9,243 nucleotides of DNA from an uncultured Anaerolineae bacterium (GCA_903854805.1 CAINXK010000145.1:1-9243); one strand, 5' to 3'. Counted from the stretch's first letter, positions 1 through 7,615 are shown. Notes: a model not told the origin generated them from the letters alone. Program-made: numbers and translations.

Positions 1-29
1 CTGGCTTGAGCTTTGCGTTTTCCGAGCAT
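1..29 (-). CDS. 5' end of a downstream gene, cut by the window edge
   Basis: Only nine codons are visible, reading M-L-G-K-R-K-A-Q-A on the minus strand and running off the window. The start is supported by a good Shine-Dalgarno AGGAG seven bases before the ATG. It lies 110 bases after the stop of the Ubl-FHA-FHA gene, in the same orientation and with no clear U-tract terminator between them, so it may belong to the same operon. The short basic N-terminus shows no signal peptide so far. The product cannot be named from nine residues. A missing T7SS membrane component or a regulator would be natural candidates, but that is speculation. Confidence 0.55.
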
Positions 30-78
30 GGCGGCACTCCTAGCGGTTGGATTGCCTTATTTTTACCCGATTTTCTCG

Positions 79-117
79 CTGCTGAGGAGGGTCCAATCTT
101 GACCACTTTTTCAGCAG
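79..117 (-). repeat. Hairpin between the Ubl-FHA-FHA gene and the next gene
   Basis: A 7-bp inverted repeat (CTGCTGA at 79-85 with TCAGCAG at 111-117) encloses a second 4-bp inverted repeat (GGTC at 90-93 with GACC at 101-104), giving a nested stem in the intergenic RNA. On the minus strand it is followed by an A-rich stretch and no U-tract, so it does not look like a standard intrinsic terminator. It may stabilise or process the 3' end of the T7SS transcript, or be incidental. Confidence 0.35.
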
Positions 118-139
118 ACTCCTAATAAAACAATAATAC

Positions 140-1240
140 CTAAGCTTCAAATCGACTAATGAAATGCTGTCCAAAACCGAGGCGGGTACCAGAGCGAAGT
201 TCATAGGGGCGATTGGGCTCAATCAGGAGACCATCGATGGTAACACCATTGGTGCTCTGCAAATCAGTAATAAAAAATTTATTGGAACGGGCATCATAGT
301 TAATTTCAGCGTGCCTGCGAGAAATTTCACCTTCACCAGAGAGCAGCGGTAGGTCACGCCCCAACAAGAAAGGATAACTGGCCATCAGAAGGCTTTGGCC
401 GGCTTTCCCTGCCTGCAAAGCAATTTCGACAACCAGGCGGGTGGGCAAGGCACTGGGCTGGACAAAGGTTTTCTCTTCCAGCGCAGGCGCAGGCTGAGGG
501 ATAACCACGGCTGGGGTGGAAACAGGAACTGGCGCGCGAACCGGAGCGGGAGGCGCAGCCACCGGCGGAACGTAGGGCTGCGGAACCGGTCTCGGTTGTG
601 ATTCGCGCACAGCTGCCGCCGGGGCTGCCATCGACTGAGTGGTAAAGGTCATTGGTAAATTATTTCGCCCAATTAGAATATGATCTCCATTTTTAATCTC
701 TTTGCGGGTATTGAGCGCTATCACTTTGCCATTCACAGCAACGGGATTGTTGTCGGCCAATGGTTCGATGTAGAAACAACCCTGCGATAGAGTGATTTGC
801 GCGTGTTTACGCGAGACCGTCTGGCCTTTGGGATGAAGCTGGAGGTTAACCGCCAGCATAATATTATGATCGGCGTCATTGGTTGGGCGTCCAATGATAG
901 CCGGTTGCCATTGAATCTCGTAAATACGGTTAAGACTTTCATCTTTCAAAAAGGCATAGGCACGCGGGTCAAGCATTTGGCGAATAGTTTGCTTAACGTA
1001 GTTAAAAACAAGCTCATCCTGGGGCTGGATATCCAGTTGGGACAAACTGGCACTGGCATCCAACGGTCGATCGTTACCCTTGAGAAAAACTGCATATTTC
1101 CCAGGAGAATCCGCCGAAATATCGTCGAATTCCTTTAATATCTCATCAATAAGAGCCCCGACCGTGAGGGTCTTGCGTAAACGGGCGTGCTGGCCAGTGT
1201 GCTCAAAGACATCAATCTTGACTTCAATATAATCATCCAT
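140..1240 (-). CDS. Ubiquitin-like (YukD/EsaB) protein with two FHA domains
   Basis: This 366-residue protein is predicted to be cytosolic, with no membrane segment or signal peptide. Residues 1-83 resemble the YukD/EsaB ubiquitin-like fold of T7SS: a beta-rich start (IEVKIDVFEH), one helix (VGALIDEILKEF) and an acidic loop before QPQDELVFNY. FHA domain 1 spans about 95-200, with GR at 117-118, SRKH at 143-146 and NG at 170-171. A Pro/Ala/Val-rich linker (about 204-265) follows. FHA domain 2 spans about 268-366, with LLGRD at 292-296, SRRH at 307-310 and STNG at 329-332. Both FHA domains keep the Arg, Ser-x-x-His and Asn residues used to bind phosphothreonine. The gene begins 10 bases after the essC stop with only a weak Shine-Dalgarno, so translational coupling is likely. 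In Firmicutes the FHA pair is on EssC itself and the ubiquitin-like protein stands alone. Here they are joined, which suggests a cytosolic adaptor docking on the motor (inference). Confidence 0.9.
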   Translation of the reverse strand: MDDYIEVKIDVFEHTGQHARLRKTLTVGALIDEILKEFDDISADSPGKYAVFLKGNDRPLDASASLSQLDIQPQDELVFNYVKQTIRQMLDPRAYAFLKDESLNRIYEIQWQPAIIGRPTNDADHNIMLAVNLQLHPKGQTVSRKHAQITLSQGCFYIEPLADNNPVAVNGKVIALNTRKEIKNGDHILIGRNNLPMTFTTQSMAAPAAAVRESQPRPVPQPYVPPVAAPPAPVRAPVPVSTPAVVIPQPAPALEEKTFVQPSALPTRLVVEIALQAGKAGQSLLMASYPFLLGRDLPLLSGEGEISRRHAEINYDARSNKFFITDLQSTNGVTIDGLLIEPNRPYELRSGTRLGFGQHFISRFEA

Positions 1241-1250
1241 ATATACCAGC

Positions 1251-4200
1251 CTACTTATTCTCTTCTAACAAACCCATGGCTCGAGCGTTTTCGATCACAT
1301 CAGAATCTGACATTAGACTGAACATGGTCTCCGGCATGCCGGCAGCTATCAGTTTTTTCTTCAGTTCTGGAATATCATATTTTGAAAGGTCCGGGCCTTT
1401 CGCTGCCTGAACGGCAGGCAAACCCGCATCCTGGGCAGCTCCGGCCAGATCAGCAGCCAGCCATTGCACCTTGTCTTGTGGGTGGCGCTCTTTGATGAGC
1501 CTGACCCAGGTATCCAGTGAGCCCTCAATATCATCATCATTGGCATACGGCGTTGCAAGCTGCAGCATACTGGTAATCCCAGATCGGACAGTAAATGCGC
1601 GACCCATGGGAAGTTCCGCATCAGCCAGCGCGCGTGGAAATTTACCATTAAGGCGGTTGACGGCATCGGCGCTGCGCAGTGCCAGACCAAAGTTTGGCGC
1701 GGTGAAGACCTTACGCAGGTCATCGCTTGAAGTGACAATACCCAGCGACCCAGCCACGATCAGGTAAACTCCTGCGGTCTGATACTTTCGGACCAGGCCG
1801 GCCAGGTTTTCAAAGAAAGACATCTTCTTTCTGCTGGACTCTTCAGTGAATGCATCGTAGTTATCAATGAAGACCATGATTTTTCGACGCCTGGGTTTCG
1901 TGTCAAAATCTGCGCACTCAACCTTAAACTTCTCAAGGAATGCATCCAATTGCTCTACATCATCGATTGTCTCAACGACATGCGGCAGGTCTGCCAGAGA
2001 TGTCTCGCCGGCTTTCCAAAGTTTGCGCGTGTAATCGACGAGCACAAATATGACTTCATCAGGGGAGTAATTCAGCGCAACCGATATCATCATAGTCCGC
2101 AATGTGGACGTCTTGCCGGATAACGGCTGGCCCAGAATGACCATGTGCGGGCCCTGGCGCTCGATATCAATGATTGCGGGCAATAACGTCCGATCATCAA
2201 TACCAACAATGGCGTTGATGCGGCGCGTTTCGGGTATGCTGCTTTGTTTGAGCAGGTTTTCCAATGAATAACGCATGGGCAGCGTTTCAATACTGGATGG
2301 TTTTTCACCCCTCCAGTTTCCTTTCCAAAGTTCAGCCATGCGCACACACATTTTATTTATGCCAGCCAGGCCATCGGGATCTTCTTCTTCGGGTGTAAAG
2401 GTTAATGCGGTCTGAAATTCGAGTGGCATATTACCCACGCGCACATAGCCACGCCCAGGAACCGCGCTTAAATCCGCAGGAACTCCACGCCCAACAACCT
2501 CGGAATATTCTGATGGATCGGAAAGCTTTAACGTAAACCTTTCGGTCACCAGGTTGTAAAGCTTGCCTGTCAACGCATTAGGGAGATCAGCGGAGATGAG
2601 AAAGTGCACCCCATAGGCGCGTGACTCACGCACAAGCGATATAAGCGGCGACATGAGATTTTCATAATATTCTTTAAATTCAGCAAAGTTATCGATGACA
2701 ACCAAAATGGCGGGCAGACGCTTATCTGGATGAGCCAGATTATATGTATCGAGGCTATTCACCCGGGCTTCGCTAAAGAGAATCTGGCGAACATCGACAA
2801 TATCATTGACTTTGCGGAGTACACGCAGCACACGCTCGTCCTCTTCAGATGTGATCACAGCGCCCACATGAGGTAAATCACGCATGATCATCATGGCGCG
2901 ACCACCAAAGTCGAGGATGTACATGTGAAGCTCGTCAGGCGAATGAGTCAACGCCAGGCTGGTCATGATGGTACGCAAGAAAGTGGTTTTACCACGCCCT
3001 GAAGCCCCAAAGATAACCACGTGCCCGTGAGGAAAGTCTATTTTTAATGGCTTTTGGCTGGCGCGATATGGGTTGTCGATCAACCCGATCAAGGGTACCA
3101 TGGCATTCTTGCCCCAAGCCGCACCTTCCCAGGCAAAATCATCACCCCAGAAAATCGAAGCTTTTTCATTTAGCGCAAATCCAGAGATTTTCTCCTGATC
3201 ATTCGCCCGCAGAAGTTCGATATCATCATCACCCATATAAGCGGTATCGAGAATCGTTTGCAAGCTAAGTACATTGGCACCACTCTGAACCGGTAAGAAC
3301 TCTGGCCACGGTCGCCATTGCGGGCGCGATTCCTGAAGAGCCATGCTGGCCATCATATCAACGATCACATCGTAGAGTTTTGGAGGTTCGGTATATTTTT
3401 GGCCAGATGTTTTCCGCGGCCGGTCGATCCAAATCACATTCTGGGCAACATTTTCTTCCTGTGGGCCCTTGTAATCGCCACCGGTATAAGCAGTTTGAAT
3501 CAACTCAATATTTTCGTTGCCGATTTGCAAGTAACCACGCCCAGGAATACCCGGAGGCAGGAAGGCAGCATCGGCACGCCGCAGAACTTCACGGCTGTCA
3601 TCGGGGGTTTCCACCCGCAAGCTTATCCGGAACTTGATATTGGCGCGCATTTGATCTGTAACACCCACCGGTCTTTGGGCTGCCAGGATGAGCGTGACGC
3701 CCAGCGCGCGGCCCAAACGGGTGATACTTTCAAGCTGGGCTTTATACTCAGCATTGCCCGAGATCATTTCAGCAAATTCGTCAATGATGATAAACAGATG
3801 TGGATACGGCGGGCGCTCATGATCCAGGTTTAAACCTTTCTTGCGATAATGAACGATATCCTTTGAATTGGTATACGTGTTGAGCTTCTGGCGGCGATCG
3901 AGCTCAGCAATGATCGAAGCAAACACGCGCGCGGTTGCAGATTGGTCAAGATTGGTGACGATATCAACTTTGTGAGGCAAATGCTTGAAAGGCTCAAAAG
4001 CAGAGCCACCCTTATAATCCACCAATACAAAATTGAGCACATCCGGACTAAAATTAAGCGCCATACCGATGATCATGGTCATCAGCAGCTCAGATTTACC
4101 CGAACCCGTGGACCCTGCAATGATGCCATGCACGCCATCAGCCTTGGCGGAGAAGGTTAGCACACGCGGCTCATTGCCTGAAAGCAGTCCAACCGCGGTA

Positions 4201-5759
4201 TATAGCCAATCCGCCAATTTTGGATCCATACTGCGGCGCCAGTTATCACGAGCGAATTCCTGCAATTGGTCGATAGACTGGATGTTAAGCATTTCCATCA
4301 AAGTAACGGTAGCTGCCAGGCTGGAGCCAAAACCACGCCTGATATCCACCATCTCGATATGACGGGAAAATTCGCGAGAGATTTCCTGGGTGGCTACCAG
4401 GTTGGTATTGCCAACATAGCGCACCGAATTGAAACCGGTTTCGGCATAGCGGAAAACCGCCATATCCGGGTTCTTTAAATCATCATCAACTTCGATGACA
4501 GCCGTACAACGGCTTGGAATTTTGGAACGATCAGGCACCAAAAAAATGATCCCGGCGCCAAGCAGTTGGCCATCCATCAGAATAGTGGATATTGCGGCTT
4601 CACCTTCCATATCCTTCATACAGGACCAATCAGGCGCCGGGGTGCGAACATCCACTACCACGAGCATGAAAGGCAGCTTAACATCAGTACCGCTCTCCTT
4701 ATCCTGCAAACGCATACGGCGGCGCTCAAGAATGGTGCGGATATTTTTCCAGAACAGGCGCATACGATCTGCTTCGTTTTCGCCAGGTCTTTCGTCATTC
4801 TCAAAAAGGAGGGTCTCAGTCTTGTCAGCCTCTTTGCAATGTGGCAGAGCATAAGCCCAGCGCCAATAGTTGCGAGCGGCACTTGTGCCGGCCACATAGA
4901 GCATGGCATCCTGTGGGGAATGGAAAGCAGCAAAATCGACAAGCATCGTTCGTAAATATGCCTGTACCTTTTCGACCGAATTCCCAACGATCCCAATCGA
5001 ATGCCGGATGGTGACACCCTTGTCCTCCTGGCTTTCTTCCTCTTTATCGTCGTCCTTGGAATCTTGTTTTTTGGTATCGACCTTCTTTTTCTCGGTATCG
5101 TCTGATGGCAAATGCATCGGGATGGTAACAGGAACATTAAACAGCAGGCGTGAATCTTCAGCCAGACGAGTGGCCTCACGCATCAACGGATTGACCGTCT
5201 TCTCATTTTCTGAAATCTTATAAACAACTGTGGATTGGCGGGTACTGATACCCAGCCGTAAATAAAGAAAATCATGATCCTTGGGACGGCGCTCCCATAA
5301 GCGCGTGCCAGAGCGAATTTCCTCTTCGCGTTGTTCAAACGGGCGATCAAGATCAGCGGCAATCCCAAGTGTTTTCTCGGGATCGGGATAATTATAGTAA
5401 TAGTAAATTCGCTGCTGCTCGTGGTGGCTTTCCATTTCGCGCCGTAGTTCACTAACCCGGCGCTTGTAGGCTGCATCAGCAGCGTCTGATTGCTTTTTCT
5501 CCTGCATATTGGTGTAGATAGCCAAAAATATTGTGGCAACCACCGAAAGCAGCATGGGGATCATCATGAGAATATTGCGACCACCACCAAACAGCGAGGT
5601 GATGATATACCCCATGATCATCACCATCGGGAGAAATGCTTGTTGAAGCATACGCCCAGCCTTATCCGGTTCATCCGGCGGACTGGGAATTTCGAAGGTC
5701 CCGGAGGGTAGTCCGGGCTCTATGCGCGGTGGACGATCAATAAAAATTTTATCTGCCAT
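1251..5759 (-). CDS. essC: T7SS motor ATPase, EssC/EccC family (three FtsK/SpoIIIE domains)
   Basis: This membrane-bound motor should energise export of WXG100 substrates. From the ATG at 5759 it has 1502 residues. Two membrane helices (about 41-57 and 63-83, joined by a short Gly-rich turn) follow a 40-residue Pro-rich N-terminus. Then come a likely coiled coil (85-118), a Lys/Asp/Glu-rich low-complexity stretch (about 221-247) and three ATPase domains. Domain 1 has Walker A GSTGSGKS (549-556), Walker B FIIIDE (D660, E661) and ILAAQRP near 691-697. Domain 2 has GASGRGKT (918-925) and VVIDN (D1023, N1024). Domain 3 has GQPLSGKT (1210-1217) and VFIDN (D1299, N1300). Only domain 1 keeps the Asp-Glu pair. 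A helical tail of about 45 residues follows domain 3. There is no N-terminal FHA domain. A TTG at 5780 would add seven residues, but it has no upstream Shine-Dalgarno and sits in a possible hairpin, so the ATG is preferred. The gene lies 61 bases after the pseudokinase gene and 10 before the Ubl-FHA gene. Confidence 0.95.
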   Translation of the reverse strand: MADKIFIDRPPRIEPGLPSGTFEIPSPPDEPDKAGRMLQQAFLPMVMIMGYIITSLFGGGRNILMMIPMLLSVVATIFLAIYTNMQEKKQSDAADAAYKRRVSELRREMESHHEQQRIYYYYNYPDPEKTLGIAADLDRPFEQREEEIRSGTRLWERRPKDHDFLYLRLGISTRQSTVVYKISENEKTVNPLMREATRLAEDSRLLFNVPVTIPMHLPSDDTEKKKVDTKKQDSKDDDKEEESQEDKGVTIRHSIGIVGNSVEKVQAYLRTMLVDFAAFHSPQDAMLYVAGTSAARNYWRWAYALPHCKEADKTETLLFENDERPGENEADRMRLFWKNIRTILERRRMRLQDKESGTDVKLPFMLVVVDVRTPAPDWSCMKDMEGEAAISTILMDGQLLGAGIIFLVPDRSKIPSRCTAVIEVDDDLKNPDMAVFRYAETGFNSVRYVGNTNLVATQEISREFSRHIEMVDIRRGFGSSLAATVTLMEMLNIQSIDQLQEFARDNWRRSMDPKLADWLYTAVGLLSGNEPRVLTFSAKADGVHGIIAGSTGSGKSELLMTMIIGMALNFSPDVLNFVLVDYKGGSAFEPFKHLPHKVDIVTNLDQSATARVFASIIAELDRRQKLNTYTNSKDIVHYRKKGLNLDHERPPYPHLFIIIDEFAEMISGNAEYKAQLESITRLGRALGVTLILAAQRPVGVTDQMRANIKFRISLRVETPDDSREVLRRADAAFLPPGIPGRGYLQIGNENIELIQTAYTGGDYKGPQEENVAQNVIWIDRPRKTSGQKYTEPPKLYDVIVDMMASMALQESRPQWRPWPEFLPVQSGANVLSLQTILDTAYMGDDDIELLRANDQEKISGFALNEKASIFWGDDFAWEGAAWGKNAMVPLIGLIDNPYRASQKPLKIDFPHGHVVIFGASGRGKTTFLRTIMTSLALTHSPDELHMYILDFGGRAMMIMRDLPHVGAVITSEEDERVLRVLRKVNDIVDVRQILFSEARVNSLDTYNLAHPDKRLPAILVVIDNFAEFKEYYENLMSPLISLVRESRAYGVHFLISADLPNALTGKLYNLVTERFTLKLSDPSEYSEVVGRGVPADLSAVPGRGYVRVGNMPLEFQTALTFTPEEEDPDGLAGINKMCVRMAELWKGNWRGEKPSSIETLPMRYSLENLLKQSSIPETRRINAIVGIDDRTLLPAIIDIERQGPHMVILGQPLSGKTSTLRTMMISVALNYSPDEVIFVLVDYTRKLWKAGETSLADLPHVVETIDDVEQLDAFLEKFKVECADFDTKPRRRKIMVFIDNYDAFTEESSRKKMSFFENLAGLVRKYQTAGVYLIVAGSLGIVTSSDDLRKVFTAPNFGLALRSADAVNRLNGKFPRALADAELPMGRAFTVRSGITSMLQLATPYANDDDIEGSLDTWVRLIKERHPQDKVQWLAADLAGAAQDAGLPAVQAAKGPDLSKYDIPELKKKLIAAGMPETMFSLMSDSDVIENARAMGLLEENK

Positions 5760-5820
5760 AACGTTTGATCCAGCTCCCAAATTGGGATTCTAATGTCTTT
5801 CCGATTGGTATCCCAATACA
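5760..5820 (-). promoter_or_regulatory. Overlapping hairpins in the leader before essC
   Basis: The 61-base gap between the pseudokinase and essC genes contains three mutually exclusive pairings. ATTGGGAT (minus strand, 5817-5810) can pair with ATCCCAAT (5788-5781). Part of the first arm can instead pair with CCAAT (5808-5804). Part of the second arm can pair with TGGGA (5779-5775), which would cover the GGGAG that resembles a Shine-Dalgarno for essC. That GGGAG is 14 bases from the ATG, longer than ideal, and a weaker GGA is nearer, so a switching role is only suggested. Confidence 0.35.
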
Positions 5821-6891
5821 TTATTGGGGAATAGCAGAAAAAGCCAGCAGCAAAAGCAACGAAATTGCAAGCAACGAACCAAGCACAATGAAGATAACTC
5901 GCCAGTTGATCTTGAAGGATTTTTTTTCAGATGGAATCGGTGGAAAATTAGGCTGCAAAGCCTGGGCGAGTGTCAGGACATCCTTAAAACGCTGGTCGTA
6001 CTGGCGACTGATCGATTTTTCGGCAATCTGTGGAATATTCTTTAAATCTATGCGGCCACTGGGGCTAATATTTCCATCGAGCACGTTGCGAGTAACGGCA
6101 TCATCTTTTTTTAAATGATATTCGACCGCGGGGTGACCGGCTAACATCTCATAGAGCAGCATGCCTATGCCGTAAACATCCGATGCAGGCCCCACCCCTG
6201 TACGGCCATCAGCAATTTCAGGAGCAGTGTAGGCTGGCAGATTGTAATTGGCATTCCAGATTTCAAATATATTCTCCCCTGAATTACCCACACCCAGGTC
6301 AAGCAGTAATGGGCGCGGTATGCCTTTTTTATCATAGCGCACCAGAATTACATCCGGATTCAGGCACAAGTGGAGTTTGCCAGCCTTATGCAAGTAAAAG
6401 ATAACATCTGAAATACTCAGTATGATCCAACCAGCATGTTGGTACCACGGTTGAGGGTTATTTAATAATAAATTGCGTAGAATCGTACCGTCCGCATATT
6501 GGAAGACTTCGTAGTACTTCAAGCGACCATTCACCACGGTCCAACCATAAGGATGGCTTTGGATCGATCCTTGCGGATGGGCAGGTAATAGTACCGGCAG
6601 ACACGGGTGCTGACCAGCCTTGGCAAGCTGCAGGAAGGTATTGGCTTCAAAGCGTAATTTTTCTTCACAGCCTACATTGGCCACTTTAAGGAGAACTTCT
6701 TCCTCTCCACGCCGGGCATGGTAAACGATTGCAGACCGATTAATCAAGATCGGTTGGATAATTTCAATCGGTCCAAACCATTCGCCATCGTTAAAAATCT
6801 CGGTAGCGTTTTCGGCTGGGCAAAATTTTTCCTGGCACCACAGGTTGAAATCCTGCGAAATCACGTTACAGCGCTGGCATATTCGCTTCAT
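5821..6891 (-). CDS. Tail-anchored pseudokinase with N-terminal Cys cluster, EssB/YukC-like candidate
   Basis: This 356-residue protein has a Ser/Thr-kinase-like domain (about 36-315) and one C-terminal membrane helix (about 332-352). Lys/Arg before the helix place the kinase-like domain in the cytosol, and only about four residues follow it. The N-terminus has four cysteines (C5, C8, C19, C24; CxxC-x10-CxxxxC) that could bind zinc. Kinase landmarks are K69 (VLLK), a possible helix-C Glu E82, a DFG-equivalent D198-L-G, APE at 223-225 and SDVYGIG around D238. The Gly-rich loop has no glycines (ILINRSAIVY). The catalytic HRDLKPxN motif reads HLCLNPDV (174-181), so the catalytic Asp is Cys176, the Lys is Asn178 and the metal-binding Asn is Val181. 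Phosphotransfer is therefore unlikely. EssB/YukC of Firmicutes T7SS is also a cytosolic pseudokinase with one membrane helix, but has a large outer domain that is absent here. Position just before essC fits a motor-docking scaffold. The alternative is an unrelated kinase-derived regulator. Confidence 0.85.
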   Translation of the reverse strand: MKRICQRCNVISQDFNLWCQEKFCPAENATEIFNDGEWFGPIEIIQPILINRSAIVYHARRGEEEVLLKVANVGCEEKLRFEANTFLQLAKAGQHPCLPVLLPAHPQGSIQSHPYGWTVVNGRLKYYEVFQYADGTILRNLLLNNPQPWYQHAGWIILSISDVIFYLHKAGKLHLCLNPDVILVRYDKKGIPRPLLLDLGVGNSGENIFEIWNANYNLPAYTAPEIADGRTGVGPASDVYGIGMLLYEMLAGHPAVEYHLKKDDAVTRNVLDGNISPSGRIDLKNIPQIAEKSISRQYDQRFKDVLTLAQALQPNFPPIPSEKKSFKINWRVIFIVLGSLLAISLLLLLAFSAIPQ

Positions 6892-7296
6892 ATTCCTGTC
6901 ATCCCATTTTTTTACCAGTTACTCGTATGTTCGTATTATTAATCAGAGCGCTTCTCCATCGTTTTAGCAACGCACGGAAAATGTCTATTCGTCCCAGGGA
7001 GATTACATTCACACAAATTCCAGAAGAAGAATCCGTGTCTGCATAGGACTTCTCCCATGCAGACACGGATTCTATGAAAAACTTAAAAGTTACCCATGGA
7101 CTTTTTTCGTGGGCAGGAACACTTTTAATTCGATTTTGCGCACCGAATGCTCCAATAATTTCGATCAAAAACCTGACAGGCAAAACGGCGCCAATTCAAT
7201 AACTTGGAGACCCAGGTTGTGAAAAAACTACTAGCGAGGTAACAAAAACAAACCCTTTGGTCAAGTCGCCTCAAAATTATTTTTGCAAATCAGCAG
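6892..7296 (-). other. 405-bp gap between WXG genes and machinery genes
   Basis: No convincing gene is present. A 94-codon open frame crosses it, but it starts with TTG, has no Shine-Dalgarno and runs through the palindrome. The gap holds the strong 17-bp inverted repeat described separately. A weak promoter-like pair, TTGCCT (7178-7183) and AATTAT (7155-7160) spaced 17 bases on the minus strand, matches consensus at four of six positions each and is not convincing. The region may separate abundant WXG transcripts from the less abundant machinery transcript. Confidence 0.6.
7028..7073. repeat. Perfect 17-bp inverted repeat with 12-nt loop
   Basis: The arms AGAATCCGTGTCTGCAT (7028-7044) and ATGCAGACACGGATTCT (7057-7073) are exact reverse complements, separated by a 12-base loop. 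The RNA would form a very stable stem from either strand. On the minus strand the stem is followed by TCTTCTGG, a pyrimidine-rich but not U-rich tract, so termination would be weak at best. Placement after the fourth WXG gene and before the pseudokinase gene suggests a 3'-stabilising or read-through-limiting hairpin. It could also be a solo copy of a dispersed palindromic repeat or an operator. Confidence 0.85.
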
Positions 7297-7593
7297 CTAA
7301 ACAAAATGCTTCGACCCGGATAAGTCGCCATCGCGATAGGCACGAATTGCGCTCATCAGATCATTGGAGAGTTCCTTCATTTTATCGGCAGAACGTTTGA
7401 CATTCGGGCGGATTCGATCGATATAGGTCGAAATCGCAGTGGTTGCGCCGAAGGAAATCCATGCAGTCGCCTTCATTAACATGCTGAGGGCCTCGAGGGT
7501 TTTATTTACAGCTTCAAGTACATCGCCAAAAGTCTGAAAATCCTTGCTCATTTTTTCGACTTGCGGGATATCCATATAGACTTCGTCAGCCAT
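7297..7593 (-). CDS. WXG100-family protein 4, WxS variant with YxxxD tail motif
   Basis: This 98-residue, largely helical protein has the size and helix-turn-helix pattern of WXG100 (EsxA-like) T7SS substrates. The turn reads AWISFGA, with W45 in the expected place but Ser47 where Gly is usual. After helix 2 the tail has Y86-R-D-G-D90, a match to the YxxxD/E export motif that sits at the C-terminus of one partner in ESX heterodimers. No other WXG protein in this cluster shows that motif near its end. The start follows a strong AAGGAG about eight bases upstream and lies 22 bases after the stop of the preceding WXG gene. It is the last gene of the WXG set. It is likely secreted as a dimer with another member and probably carries the signal for the pair (inference). 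Confidence 0.88.
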   Translation of the reverse strand: MADEVYMDIPQVEKMSKDFQTFGDVLEAVNKTLEALSMLMKATAWISFGATTAISTYIDRIRPNVKRSADKMKELSNDLMSAIRAYRDGDLSGSKHFV

Positions 7594-7615
7594 TTCCGTA
7601 TCTCCTTAGTTTAGC

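Noticed and set aside
40..222. 60-codon minus-strand frame at the end of the Ubl-FHA-FHA gene
   Set aside because: It begins inside the second FHA domain in another frame, has no ribosome site and covers the intergenic hairpin.
3318..3833. 171-codon plus-strand frame inside essC
   Set aside because: It lies antisense to the conserved ATPase domain 1 of essC, which explains the sequence fully. The product shows no family features.
4655..5179. 174-codon minus-strand frame inside essC
   Set aside because: Out-of-frame shadow of essC. The Arg/Ser/Cys-rich translation is typical of a frame shifted from a real gene.
5821..6891. Active Ser/Thr protein kinase
   Set aside because: The catalytic Asp, the following Lys and the metal-binding Asn of the catalytic loop are replaced, and the Gly-rich loop has no glycines.
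7085..7105. AT-rich hairpin AAAAGT / ACTTTT as a terminator
   Set aside because: Only a 6-bp A/T-rich stem with a nine-base loop, too weak to call.
6899..7183. 94-codon minus-strand frame between the WXG and pseudokinase genes
   Set aside because: It starts at TTG without a Shine-Dalgarno, runs straight through both arms of the 17-bp palindrome, and has no recognisable domain.
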